NCBI GenBank assembly: GCA_964007475.1
Contig: OZ023274.1
Span: 27,557,090 to 27,621,089 of the forward strand
From: Hybos culiciformis
Lineage: Eukaryota > Arthropoda > Insecta > Diptera > Hybotidae
Direction of reading: 5' to 3'
Length of the DNA: 64,000 nucleotides
The translations under genes and the position numbers were made by a program. Shown piece after piece: positions 15,901-30,100 of this stretch (position 1 is its first letter; each line of letters starts with the position of its first letter). A model generated the notes under the pieces. That model saw only the letters and a program-made list of their open reading frames with translations, was not told the DNA's origin and did no database searches.

Positions 15901-16429
15901 TTTATTCTTTCCTCAGATAACAAAAGACTTAATATTTACGAATGTTGAACAAAAAATATTATTTTTATTTACAAAAATTATAGAAAATTGTATATGTATC
16001 TAATGTTGACTTACTTATGCATATATTATTTAAATTATAACTATGTACGTTTTTTTTTTTTTGTTAATAGAAATATTACAAATCTATTGTAAAATAGGTG
16101 GATGAATTAATGTTTTCTAAACGCTTCTAACTGTTCCAATATCTGATTTTATAATTGAAATAAATTTGAGTTAACGCCTACTAAACATGGTTTTCATGAG
16201 TTTTTTCAATGATGTATACTTAAAAATAATAATAAAAAAAAAAAAAAATCATGGCATTAATGCCTTTAATCGCGTATATAATTTTATTAACAAGCAATAC
16301 AGCCCCATAATTTTCCATTTTTATGATTTTTTTTTTGTTTTCGTACTTTTGTTTTGGTTACAACAAATTATTTATTATGTGCTTTGGAAATATATACATA
16401 CTTTGAAAAATGTTTGATTTTATTTTTTT

Positions 16430-16432
<3 letters not shown>

Positions 16433-16467
<35 letters not shown>
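16433..16467. repeat. (TA)n microsatellite
   Basis: About 35 bp of perfect AT dinucleotides directly after a T-run. An overlapping minus-strand ORF reads it as an IYIYIY tract, which is an artefact. Confidence 0.95.
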
Positions 16468-16475
<8 letters not shown>

Positions 16476-16524
16476 CTGAAGTTAAAAATAATTTCATTTA
16501 AGGATTTAGGAATTAAGTCTAAGA

Positions 16525-16585
16525 GTGTGTTTATGTCGAAACGATAAAAGCGATAAACCATATCGCAGCTTCAACATAAACACAC
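16525..16585. repeat. 61-nt hairpin with 12-bp perfect stem
   Basis: GTGTGTTTATGT (16,525-16,536) is exactly complementary to ACATAAACACAC (16,574-16,585). Inside the loop, CGATAAAAGCGAT and ATCGC can pair further. The length suits either a small foldback element or a structured transcript. There is no coding sense. Confidence 0.7.
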
Positions 16586-19500
16586 CCCAAGTAATATTTT
16601 AATTAAGAAAAAAAAATTAATCACATCCAGTAATGATATTTAACTTTTAGTATCATCGAAAGATTCTAAATGAGTGAAATCTTTCATATTTAAGCAATAA
16701 AACCCTTATATTATTCATTTAAATTAAAATCCACCACAATGCATTCATTAGATTTAATCCTTTGATGAGTTTATTTAAAGCTGTAATAACAATAAACTTA
16801 CAATAAAGAGTGCTAATGTCATCTCTTTTACTTCTAGCTTTCGTAATCTATTAAAGTGTTTATCCATTCTTGAATCATGTTGTTCGACAATATTATTATC
16901 TTGTGTCTAGCTTATACACCAGTGATTCATATAATAAAGCGATCTTAACCAATTATCTTTTATTTAAAGCAATCTCATACACATTTTGTTAGATAAATTT
17001 TTATTTAAATCTTGAGCTCATTTATAAATTACTCATGCATGCATCTAGTTTCTATTATAGTAAAATATTGTAAAGTTTTCCTAAAATTGAGACTGACTTT
17101 TTTTATTATTCAGAAGGTGTTAGTTTTCACAGCACGTGCGACTATTTATTTTCATCCAAATAAAATTAAAAAAAAATATTCACGGAAAAATGTAATTGCT
17201 AACAGACAAGTATGGGTTATATACTCTCATTGAAAATCATAACATTATTGTGTGCAAATGCACTTGTTTTCAATGCATAATAATAATAAAAGAAAATAGA
17301 GTCTTAAATTTACTTCTTTTGGTTGAAGAAAAAAAAAAATTATGTTTAGCATAAAAGAGGAATATTATTTGAAAAAAAAAAAAAAAATTTAAGTTAAAAG
17401 GGGAGTTTGAATATTTATGAAAAATTTAAATCGTTTTCGACGGCTCTTTAAAGGTTTCAATGTATTTAAAATTATTCTAGCGATTTTTAGGAAAAAAAAA
17501 ACTATTATTCTAAAAATCCAAATTCGACCGATTTCAATGATAGAATATGATCAGTGTTAAAAAAAATGTTAAATATTTCCGTATCTATACAAAAGTTCCT
17601 TCTAACGTTTCAATTCTTCATCTGAATTATGTATTGTTTAAAAAAATTTAATTTTTTTTTTTTTATTGTTATTAAATAATCGAAATAATATAAATTTGAA
17701 TTCAGATAGAAAATCTTTAGGTACTGTGTGTGTGTGATACAAATATTATTTTTATCTATTTTATTTTATTTCTTAAAACTCGTGCCGTTTAAGAAAATCT
17801 TCAAAACCATATTATAATACGTGTAGATACATTACAAAAAAAAAATAAATAAATGAGAACAAAACGATCACGATTTTACTTCCATTGAATATTTTGAGTT
17901 AAATTTGCCAGTAGATAGGTTGTATTTATTTTTTTTTTTTGCTTTTTGTTAATATAATATAGGTTGATTCTTTTTAACAAGAATCACATATATAGATAGT
18001 TATCAGTATAGTGTGTAATAAACGCCGGCCGCATAGTTTATTTTTACCTTTAAAGTATATAGTGTTAAATAAAATACATTTTAAAAGATTAAAATCATTT
18101 TAATTCAAATAAGAAAGTTAGTTTGTATATATAAGGAAGAAATTTTCTTATTTCATTCATAAATTCTAAATTTACATGAATGAATAATTTTTTAAATTGC
18201 CAGTACTATGTTTGAATATAACAATATATATATTAGGTCGTGTGTTTTATTTTTTTTCTCGGTTGAAAAATATAATTTTGAATTTCATTTTTTTCTCTCA
18301 TTAATATTTCAAATTAAAAGTAATTTTAGCAAAATGTACAAGAAAAAAAAGTATGGCTCGCTATTGTTGAATAGAGTGCGGTAATGGCTTACATTTCGTG
18401 TACTGTTCGATTTAAAATCCGATTTACTATCGTTTAATTATCAATTATTTTGTTGGTTTGACTTTTATTTTAAGGTGTAGTTTTTTCTAATCTGAAAAAG
18501 GAAAAAATTCTATTCAAATTTTAGTTTTGTCTAATTGCAAGCTAAAAATTGTCGACATATATAATATGCCTTTAATGAATTTCCTTAAAAGATTAAAACA
18601 AATTAAAAATGTTACGTATAATTTTATAAAATAATTTCAGCACATGCTGCAGATAAAATTAAATTATAATTATATAATTAATGTTAAGCTTCCGTTTAAA
18701 ATTTTTTTTATTATTTTTTATACGTAAGGTATCTTCATTAATTTAATACAAATATTTTATTAAATTGATAATAAATTCAACTTCGAGAAATTTCTAAAGA
18801 ATAAAATCAAATGTTTATTAAAAGTTTGAAAAGAAAATTCTGGCAAATATAAGTCATACTAGCTTGATAAAAAATTTGACAAAAACTATAAAATCTTCTT
18901 TTTTTTATACATACATTTTTAGTGTTTTAAACTGAACCAAGCTGGCTTAGTACTTTCAACAAAAAAAAGTAGATTCATCAATATATGGCTATATTGGGAT
19001 TGCATTTATTCTTTTGAAAATTAAAACAGCTCTCAAGGGTAAAAATAGTATAATAATAATTGAAAAACTTATACGTGAAATTAATATTAATATTTTTTTT
19101 TTTTTTTTTTTGAAATGTATAATAACAAAGCGTTTCAATAAATCACAAAATCAGTATTTTTTTTTCATAAGTACGTATACGTCATTTTTTTTTTTATATA
19201 AAATTGACTATTTAATTTATCAAGTAAACCTACTTATTTTCCTGAAGGCTAAAAATTATTGGTTTTAATATTTATTATCGAAAAGAAACAAAAAATTTAA
19301 GGAAAACAACGATATTTTGTTAAATAAGAAATTCAAGCCATAAATAAAGTATGTATAAAAAAGAAAAATTGATAAATTCATAACGTGACGAATTTGACAC
19401 TATTTTCGATTAAGGCATTTTCATTTTATTTATCTTCTGCTGTATGTCAATTGTATAGAGTATTTTGTTTAATGGGCAAAGCCACCCATATGCAAATAAA

Positions 19501-22160
19501 AAGATATGTTTTTTTTTTTTGAGAAATGTATTCAAAATTTTAAATAAATTTTTGTAAAAATATATTAAAAAATTAAATATTATCGAACTAATGATGTATT
19601 TTCCTATTTACATAAAACTAAATACTGAATTTCAATACCTAATTACCTATTTTATAGCACTGAATAATAGATAGCAGCTACAGCTATAATTTATATCCCT
19701 TGCTATAAAATTTCTGTGAATGACTTTAGTAATATTATAGCTATCACAGAAAGCTTGCACTTTTAATTTTTAAGCTCTTCATAATATGATTACAGCAATT
19801 TTCGGCATATAAACAAAATGTTTATGTAACATTTTTTGCTATTTTATTTCTATATGTAGGTTTTTTGCTACAATTCATTTTCTATATATTTTTGGACGAA
19901 TTACTATTTTTTAATAATGCAATACATTTTTTGCTAAATTTTATATTGCTGATTTTCCATCGAGTTTTTTTAGAAATATAGAAAACTATTTTCCTTGTCT
20001 ATTAGATAAATACTTTAAAAATTGGGCAAGAAATAGCTGACTTTCATCATTTTGCTTCTAAAAAATCTTTTATTTTATCGAAATGGTACAGACAGAAGTT
20101 CTGCGAATAGAAATTAATACGGCGCCATTCCATCATTTAAATAATTTTCTTCTCAAGTTTTTCCTTCAAATGTATTTTGAATGAAAGTTCCGATAATTTG
20201 AAGAAAAAAAAAAGTCAAAATATCGGTCTGCCATTTAGTTGAACAGACCATCATCGTATTTTATGTATAATTTTCCATACATAACACAGGTATATATACA
20301 ATGTATCAATCCAGACACATTGGCGTGCCATATAATTAGCATGTGGACAAATAAATTTAATTTAAAAAAAGATTTATTAAGTACTTCTGCTGTCATCTTT
20401 GGTTAAAAAGCAAAAAAAAAAAAACACTTGAGTCGGCGGTTATGCAAATTTATTTTTAATATTTGTGTATTTATGGATTACATTAAAAATAATGAAGAAA
20501 AAAAAAAAAACTATTTTTCTTTTAAAATTAGAATTTATGAAATATATATTTTCCTGATGCAGACAACGACGACAAAAACAACGGCAAATAAAATGCACAT
20601 AAAATTTAAAAATAAAAATTTTCGCCCTCACTTTTCATATATATACAGTCTACAACACAGTCTACACTCAGCCTACACTAATGATTATATGAATAAATTA
20701 AATTTATAAACGTATTTTGTATATATGTTTTTTTTCACAATTTCATGATTTTTATAGCGATCTGAAAAATAAAAATCAATTAGTTAAATTTAATAATTTA
20801 TTAATTATGGCAATTAATATGTCACAAAATAGAAAATAAAAGTATTAGACATTTTTATGAAAATTATATTTTAAAGATTAATTTTTATGAAACATTAAAA
20901 TGTTATTTTTCTGAATTTATTGGTTAATTCATTTTGTTTAAAAAGTGAATTTTGTTTTTGACATTTTTTTTAAATCTTTAGATGTTAATTTGAATTCAAA
21001 TAACATATAATATCTTATTTTTTATAAATACGTCGTGCTCAAAACGAATGAGGACTTATTTATTTGTATTTTCAGTCACTTAAAACTACTTAATATTGTT
21101 TTATGTTTGCACTTCTATTCAAAGATTTGTAAAGTCTTCAAAATAATTGACGCATTCCTGGCTTTAAAGTAATTAAAAGAAAAAGCGTTCTTGGCAATGA
21201 TCTATCTCGTTTAGATCTAATCTACAAATAATATGAGTAAAATTTTTATGCTTAATATTAAAAAATTAAAATTTCTTTCTTCAACAAACAAAATTAATGA
21301 TAACCTAAAAGAACTGATAGATGGTATATAGCAAGTAATCTAATAATAATGTCATTAATATATAAATTAAAGGCCCACACAAGTTGAAATAGTAAATTAA
21401 TAACTTTACATGCGTTTTAAATATAAAAATACCATTAGTGTGAATCGTTTTATTGAATGAAAACAAATTAATATAACGTTAAGTTTCATTTTAGTAAAAA
21501 TTATTATAATGCATGATTGTGAACATTTATTTACTATATATTCAGTGAAGTGATTATTTTTTCCATTTAAGAAAAACTTCAAAAATAAAATATAAACAGA
21601 TGAGATTGTTTTTTTTTTTTTATTGTTATTTACATAATTATTTAAGATATTATTTACTCCTCCACATTCATAGTCCACAACTCAGCAATTTGTAGAATAA
21701 ATATAAATAATTTTTTTTTTTTTTCACAAATTAATATTTGACGCCAAGTAGTTAGAAAAAATATTTTTTCTTCTTACAATAATAATAAACTAAGAAGATG
21801 CGCACATATATTCAATTATGATTATGTATTAGAGGGCATCATATAAGCTATTGCAACAAAATGAAATTTAATGCGTTGGGGATCGTTATGTTGTATTTAG
21901 TGCTATAGAATTTAGATCACTAAATGGAGTATTATATGCGTCAATACACATGCAATCATTTAGATGCATCTGCGTAAATAATAAAAAAATTTAGATGTTT
22001 CGTATTGAATATTACGTAATACCTAAACAAACATAATATCTCTCACAATATTTCAATACAGCCAAATACAAAAAAAAAAAAATGAGAAAAAATGAGAAAA
22101 AATGAGAAGAAAAAATATTCTCTCTTTGCAACTACCTCTCCCCTACGCATTAAAACAGTA

Positions 22161-22332
22161 TATTGGATATGTAAACAAAATTTGTTATACAACTCGTTCT
22201 GTATTTACACAAAAATACATTGACACTTGTCAATTTATATCAGTCGACCTTCGGTCTCGTGATATAAGTATTGACTCGTGTCAATGTATTTTTGTACAGA
22301 ATTAATAACAAATTTAGTTTACATATACAATA
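22161..22332. repeat. 172-bp foldback (palindromic) element
   Basis: The left arm runs from TATTGGATATGTAAAC through ACAAAAATACATTGACAC. The right arm is its near-complement, ending GTTTACATATACAATA. The turn is at TCGACCTTCGGTCTCG. The left arm carries an extra segment (around 22,193-22,206) that the right arm lacks. The 67-codon ORF across it is only readthrough. The CGACCTTCGGTC apex resembles foldback repeats I have seen in other arthropod genomes, but I cannot name a family with certainty. Confidence 0.8.
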
Positions 22333-25300
22333 ATCTACTATTAAGTTGCTTTGACTTAAAATTTCCTCAATTTACACCATAATGTTTTATTTTTTAATCA
22401 ATAGTTATGAAAACATTTGGCACGGAAAGAAAGAAGTTGTAAATCAGAAGAAACCATTTTGACAATTTTTATAAGTTATTCATATATTTTTCATTAAAAG
22501 GGAAAATATATAATGAAATAAACTATAATTAAATCGATCGTATTTCTATAATTATATTTTCGCAAATCCCAGCTGATAATATATAGTAGTTCTGCAAAAT
22601 TTGGTTCAGTACGGTTTGTTTAAATATTCTTAAAAAATCTTAAAATATACTAAGTTCGTTTTATTAACAAATGGGACGAATAATTTTGTTTTTAAATTTT
22701 TTTTTAATTAATCATTATACTTAAATATCAAATGATAAATTTGACTACATGCTAACACTGTCGGGAGAAATTTAATATCGTGAGAGAGTAATTTATTATG
22801 TTTAAATTTTTTGGTGACCAACAACCAAATGAATAACATAATATTATACAAGCTTTGAAATTGTAGATATTAAGAAATTAATTTGACGACAGCATACAAC
22901 ATTGGTTCTTGCATAATTTTAGAAAATATTCACATATATCATATAAATGGTGAAAGTGTTCAATATGTCATAAAATATCTCATAAAAACAACGTTCTTTG
23001 TCCCCTTTATATATTAGAATTATGAATGTTAAAAAATGAGAAATTTAAACGAAATGATATGATGTATTTTTTTGCTAGGATTTTATTAAAAAAATTTATG
23101 ATATAGAAAATAACCATCCTAAAAGTAGCTTCTCAAGTTATACACGGTTTTTTTTTTTTTTTAAGTTTTTATGTTTTCTTTTATACTAAAATATATTTAT
23201 TTTTTTTATTTTGAAATCACAGAAAAATATTCAGTATTGCATTTCCTATAATGTTTATTATAATATCGTTGAAGGTGGTCATTATGAATATAACATAACA
23301 TCAAAAATATGATGAACATATTTTCTATCAGATGGGTGTCAAAATTGAAGGGTAATCATCATTTCACTAAATTATCTTTTCTGAAATTATGGGAATGATT
23401 ATATTGTTGGAGTGTTATTTATATAAAGCATAATAATTTTTTTTTTCTTCTTGTTTTTTAATCAACATTAAGAAAAAACAATTTTTATTTTTATTTATTT
23501 CGTATAGAATTATGGACCCCCTTTAATGAAATTAATAGTTTTTTTCTTATTACTTTTTTCTATTTTATTTTTTTTTAATTTATTTCCTATTGAAAAAGAA
23601 AAATTATTACCAATTTATCAAAGATTTTTATTGGCATTCTATACTTAAAAAAAAAAATAATTTTGTAAAAATATATATGTATATTTTATAACTGATATTG
23701 TTTATTAACGACAAGAAAACAATAATAATATTAAGCTAAAAGGTCTTTAAAACTTTAATCTCTCAGCATGATTTCAAATTTTATTCAAATACCAAAAATA
23801 AAACTTTATTTTTGGTAATATGTATATGTATAGAGTATTGTACACCTTGTAGTTAGAAAAATATATAATTTAAATTTTTTTATTTGTCTTAATAAATCAT
23901 TATTATCATAAATTTTGTTGATTAAAAAAAAAAGAAAAAAAATAGAAGAAAATTCTTCTAACTTCATTTTCGTGATGAAATTTTCAAAAAAAAAAATCGG
24001 TACTACAGGTCAATAAAACTAGAAGTTATTAAGAAGAATCGTTAAAATGTGAAACCACTTTAAAACCTTAATTTGAATATTAAGTTATGTTTAAATTTTT
24101 ATTTTTATCTGAAATTTTTTATTTTCAGTGGAAGTTTAAAAATCTTCTAACAAAAAGTTTAACTATATAACTTTATAATTTGTTTTCTGCCAAAATATAT
24201 GTCAAATGAATCAAATATATCGGTAATAGTCATTCAAAAACTTATTGTTTAACAATTTGGTAATATAGGTTTTGATTCGGGAAGTTTGAGGCCTTGTTAA
24301 GTATATTAAAAAAAAAAAAATTAAATCTTTATTTAGAATCGGCTGTTTATTTTTTTTTTCATACTGAAAGGTTTGAAAAAATCAACATGCATTTATAAAA
24401 AAAGAGATGAAACAAAAAGAAGAAAAAATAAGCCTATAAAGACAACAAAAAAAAAAAAAAAAAGAAGAAAATTTGTTATTTTTATTTTAATACTGTTTTG
24501 AAAGACCAATTACTCTATACATCGATTATGAAGTTTATAGCTGGTCATAAGAAATAATAATTTAAAAACCAGAAATCATAAACCGGCCAGTGTGTTGTTT
24601 CTCTTTTTTTTTATGCGTTGTGTTAAAGAAATTTATGCATATGATGTCTGGAGCTGAGAAAAAAAAAATTTTTTTTTTGTTGATTACTTTTATATACCAT
24701 GTATATCTTTGTTTTAACTTCTGATGTGATCTTAAAGTGAGGGAGGTATATTTTCATAACACAAGAAATTTTTTGATTAAAAATCTTTCCAAGAAGAAAT
24801 TTTCTTATATTTTTACTTAGAATTGAAGCGATTAAATGTGTGGTGCATTGCATAGTAAGTATATTATTTCTTGTTTGTGGATTGTCAACGAAAATCTGAA
24901 ATATTTTTGGAAATATTTTATGTCAATTACTGAATATGTAATATTAAAACCTATTATAGTTTTAATTATTAGTTAGCTTGAATAATTTGTTATCATTGTT
25001 CGTATTGCAAAAGTTAATTCTTTAATAGAAATTGTTGACTATGAAAAGAAAACAAAGAGTTGTTGAAATTATTTAATTGTACAAAATAATATCAAAAATA
25101 TTTTCGGTCGGTACTATTTATCTATATACTTTGAATTTATTCTAGTTATACTTTGAATTTATTCTAGTTGAATATTTAATTTTTCTCTTTGTTTATAAAA
25201 TAAAAACAAACAAACATTGTCAACTGTTCAAATTATAAAGTTTGTATTTTTTTTTATTCCCTTAAATTTTTAAGAATATTGATTGGAAGCAGGTTTTTGA

Positions 25301-25854
25301 ATCAACAGGTGAATTTTTGTGGGTGTGTATTTGTTGTGTTCATCATTCAACTGAATTTTTTTTTGCAATTTTCCATCAATTTTATTTATTTGGCTAATTC
25401 CATAACAGAAAACGAAAAAAGCTAAAAAATTTTAATCACTATTTTGATTCATTTAATAGTAATTATGAATCTTAAGTAATCAAAGTTGATTAATCTTAAA
25501 TTTTTTTTTTAACAATTTCGATTATTTTCAAATTTTAAGCTTTTTAAATTTGATGTACTGGCAACCTCTAACTGGTACTAAAAATATGACGTAACTTCTA
25601 AGCAACACAAAACGAAAACATACGGTATAATATTAACCGTTATCTATTTTGACATTTTTTAATTAATAAAGTGGTGAATTAATACTTTTTTTTCAACAAC
25701 ATTATCTTTTACTCTAATATCGAAAATTTTATTTCTTTAATCCTTTCAAAGAGTTTAATTTAACAATAGCTTCATGCTGATATTTTGTTAAATTAGTTCT
25801 GATAATTAGAAGTTCTGTGTTTTCAGTTGAACGCTGAAAAATTTACAATTAAAA

Positions 25855-26266
25855 GTAATACACGAAAGTTGATATGCTGTAATACACGAAACTTTATCCG
25901 TTGTTTTGATCATTTGTTAATTGAAAAATTGTCCCATCAAAAACATATTTATGGCATATTGTAGGAGAACTGTCTTTTGTTATATAATCAAAAACTCATT
26001 TATAAAAAGTTTTAAGACAGAAGAGAAATTTTGTTTTGAAAAAAATATTAGAAATTCAAAGGCTTTTTTTATGCTGTAATACACGAATCATTTGATTGTG
26101 TGTTATTTGAAATTTTTTATCAAAGTAACTTTTTTAACTTCAGTACTTCATTCCACAAAACCTTACTTATTATAATCCATTAAAGGAAATTAAAAAACGA
26201 TTTGTTTGAACTTTTAATACCAGTTCAAAGCCGTGTATTACCATGTAAATATGCTGTAATACACGA
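25855..26266 (+). repeat. Dispersed 17-bp motif TATGCTGTAATACACGA
   Basis: The identical motif TATGCTGTAATACACGA occurs at 25,873-25,889, 26,070-26,086 and 26,250-26,266, spaced 197 and 180 bp apart. A partial copy GTAATACACGA lies at 25,855 and an inverted core CGTGTATTAC near 26,232. The sequence between copies is not obviously repeated, so this is not a simple satellite. It may be subterminal repeats of a transposon or clustered protein-binding sites. Confidence 0.75.
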
Positions 26267-27095
26267 TGGAATTAGCCATTTTGAAGAAATTAAAAAATAT
26301 ACATAATGTATTTATATTAAAGAAGAATTTTTTTTTTTTTAAATTTCGATAAAAATTCTTTCTAAATTTTCTTTAATTTAAAAAACGAAAAAGTGAAATA
26401 AACCTTCTTTTAGTTTTAATTAGAAAATTGATAAGATTGATAGTTTGGAAAAAATCTTCTATAATGAAAAGAAAAACTTTTTGACACTTGAAAGGTGCCA
26501 AGGTTTTCCATTCTTTCATAATTTTTTTTTTAACTATATCTTACAGTTTTTTAAGTTTAATGTTTTTGAACAAAATTTTACCGATTTTTAAAATTGTATA
26601 AAAAGAACGAAAAATTATAACAAAGCCATTCAACCGATGAGTTGTTTTAGCTATACAAATGTAGATATATTATTATGTGTTTTGTGTTTAGTATTAAGAA
26701 GCATCGTGTAAAATATGACATAAAAATATTTTTCAGTATATATAATATTAAAAATATCTTTACAATTTTACCAAGATTGTTATTTATTATCAGATCTTAA
26801 TGGTATCATCAGTTAGTGAAACAACATTCTTATTAAAATTTGTATCCGAAATCTTTAACAACCTGAAGAAAGTCCTAATATTTTAAACTGACATTAATCC
26901 TTTTTTAATGTTATTTTTATTATAATCGTGTTTTTCATCTTTCAACTTTATTAAACATTCTATATACCAGAATGTTAATTCAAAATGTTGACAAAAGTAC
27001 TTAAATTGGATGAATTTCTTAAATTTTAAAAATAAAATTTTGCATATAAATTTTTTATTTGATAATTTGAAAATTTAATATATTTTTTTTTTTTG

Positions 27096-27128
<33 letters not shown>

Positions 27129-30100
27129 ATTTACTGAAAACTATAAAAAAACTACTATTAAAATATTATTCGTTTTTTAAAAATTATTTCTTAAATTATT
27201 TAAAAATTACATGAGGCCTTATTTGTCATATTAATCAACTATGATAATACACTATATGAAAAAATGGGAAATAATTACATTTTTTCATGCCTGCCTTTAT
27301 AAGCTTACATGTTACATTTAAAACTATATCTAAAGACGTGACGTACACTAAAAAAATTTACACACACTCTTAATTCTTTTAAATTAATAAAATCGAAGCT
27401 TTAGAATTGAATAAATTAACATTGTTTAACACCTTCAACCACTAAAGGTTAATAAACTATTACCGAATTACCATTTTATTAGAACTTATATATTTTTTAA
27501 GTAATTTATATATATTATATATACATACAGTTTATATTCAAAGAATTGTAAAATTAATTTATACATCAAAGGAAATATTAAAATTGTTGAAAAGATGATT
27601 TATAACGAGTGTAATTTAAAACTAGTTATTTTATAATATGTATGTACATATAGTTATTATTAGTATTACAAATGCAATAATGTGTGCATAAAAATGATCA
27701 CTTGTGCTTCTAATTCCAAATGTTTTATATCTTATACATACCGATTACTTATAATAAAATAAAAAAAAAAAATAAAAATTTTTTTTTCCTCAATCAAATC
27801 ATATTAGTTATTTTCAATCTCAATAACCATGTTTGTTTGTACCAGCAGTGAGGGTGATTTTTATTTACAAAGATTTTTATATTCATTTTTCACATAATAT
27901 ATGAAAAATTCATTGATTTTATTTTTGTAATATTTTTTCTTTTTTTCAATAATAAAACAAGTTATAAAGTATGTATTTTTTTTTGTTTTTTTTTTTTTTA
28001 GTTTTATTTGAAAGAATAAAAAAACATTAATATTAAACAATGCATATATAAGATAAAAGATTTATGAGTTTCAACCCGTATTTATAAGTTATTTTGTGGT
28101 TTAATATTATTTTCATTTTATTACAGACGAGACACATCATAAGTTTTAGTTATATCTGAATTCCTTTCTTTGCCATATATGTAATTCTTTAATAAAAATA
28201 TTAAAAAAAAAAAAAAAATGTGGTTGAAAATGATCTATTTTACAGATCAGCTGTTTTTGTGCAATGATTTGGAAAAAAATTAAGAAAACTTTAATTCATA
28301 GGTAAAAATTTGCACGTACAGTAGTAATATATTTTACAGATAAGGTTTTTGTAAGTTTTCTTTATGTATTAATTCGGATTAGAGTAATTTTACATCCAAT
28401 TAGTTCAAAAAATTTATTTGAATGCTTTAAAGTAGTTTTTTTTTTTACTAAGCAACTTAATTTAACCTAGAATTCCTAGAATTCAACAATTAATTTAAAG
28501 CAAATAAAATACTACAAATTAATAAAACAAATATAATATGCCCTTCCAGTATTATTAAATGTTCTACGCGTTATTTTTTAATAGTCCAATTATGATATAC
28601 GTTATATTTAAATAGTCTTAAATATTAGATCAAATTGTATGTATAAAAATTATAAAATAAAATTCAGTAATAAATATTAATGTCATAAACTATTAAAATG
28701 CGTTTTATTCATGAAAAAAAAAAAAAAATAATAATAATAATAACAATGCGTAATCGAATCAGGTCATCAGTATTCAGTATCGTTTATTTTTATTATTTTT
28801 TTTTAATATTAAAATATATAAATATATAAATAGAGAGTATAGATACTTTCATAATATAATAAACAACAACATAAAAACGTCATACGAAAAGGCATTGACG
28901 CACACCAATGTGGGGGTTGTTGACGTACATTTTTATTTTTTTTTTTTTCATTATTTTCATTGATTTGATCTATCACCTTTAAAAAAAAAATTCAGCTGAT
29001 ATTTTATTTATAAATATGTTCATTTACTTCATATAAAGAAACTTATGAATTAAACATTAAATAAATTTAAATGATATTAAAATTGTAATATAGTATTTTT
29101 AGTTATGTATAAAATGTTTAATACAATACAATACAAAAAAAAATTGTTTATATTTTTTTTGTTTCTTTTAGAATAAATTAAAAATAGAAGGAATAAAAAA
29201 AATATGCAAATTAAATCGCACATTACATTACGAAGATTGCACAAAATAAATGTACTTTGATTTAAATTTTATACGAAAATATTTTTAAGGGTTTGATATT
29301 TTTTTTTTTTTTTTGTTGTTTTGACTTAAATGTTATGTTAAAATATACACATAATTTGAAAACATAATTTCAAATATATAGATCACTGTATGATAAACAT
29401 ATTTAATGTCTTAAGGTGGCCTTATGATTTTTGAATTCTTAAATCTTTTGAAATCAAACTAAAAAATAAACAAAATCTTTTGTTAATTACATATTTCCTT
29501 AAAAACATATTTCTATTAAATCATAATAATTTTTTTCTTTTTTATTAAAAGTCAATATTCAATGTTCATTAACCAGAAAGGAAGCAATTTATTCAAATCT
29601 TAGTATTTTCTTATATCGCTGTATCATGTTTGTGGAAATAACTATAAAGTTAAAAAAAAAAAAAATATTTTGGATATTTTTTTTTTTTTAGTTTTGATTT
29701 CCTTCAATTAAAATTACTGAAAAAAAAATAAATAAATTGATCCACATCAATTACTGAGAAATAATCGTTGAAGCGAAATAATTTTAAGTAAAATGAAAAA
29801 AAAAAAACGCTTTAGAATTTCCGCGGTGTGGGAATTTTTATTGAATGAATTTTTTTCTTTTTTTTTAATTTTTTTTTACGCTATAAAAATTCGATTAGCT
29901 TAGCTTTTGTTAATAAAATTTTAAGCATAAAAAACTACTTAAAATCGACATTAAATACAAATTATTAAAAGTGGTACAAAACGGAACCACCCATATTAAT
30001 CCATAATCTCAATAGTTAAAACAGATTTGAAAAAAATTCAAATCATATTGTCATCACTTCATCATTGAATTTTTGTGTATCATATTATTTAATGAAAATA

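Larger units (their letters stand above)
12986..22160. other. AT-rich noncoding region
   Basis: No supported gene. It contains long A and T runs, for example 13,546-13,567 and 19,091-19,110. It also has a perfect 18-nt palindrome around AAGGATATCAATATCCTT near 14,252, a (TA)n tract at 16.43 kb and a 61-nt hairpin at 16.53 kb. The ORFs of 60-93 codons are low-complexity and overlap one another on both strands, so I treat them as chance. Confidence 0.65.
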
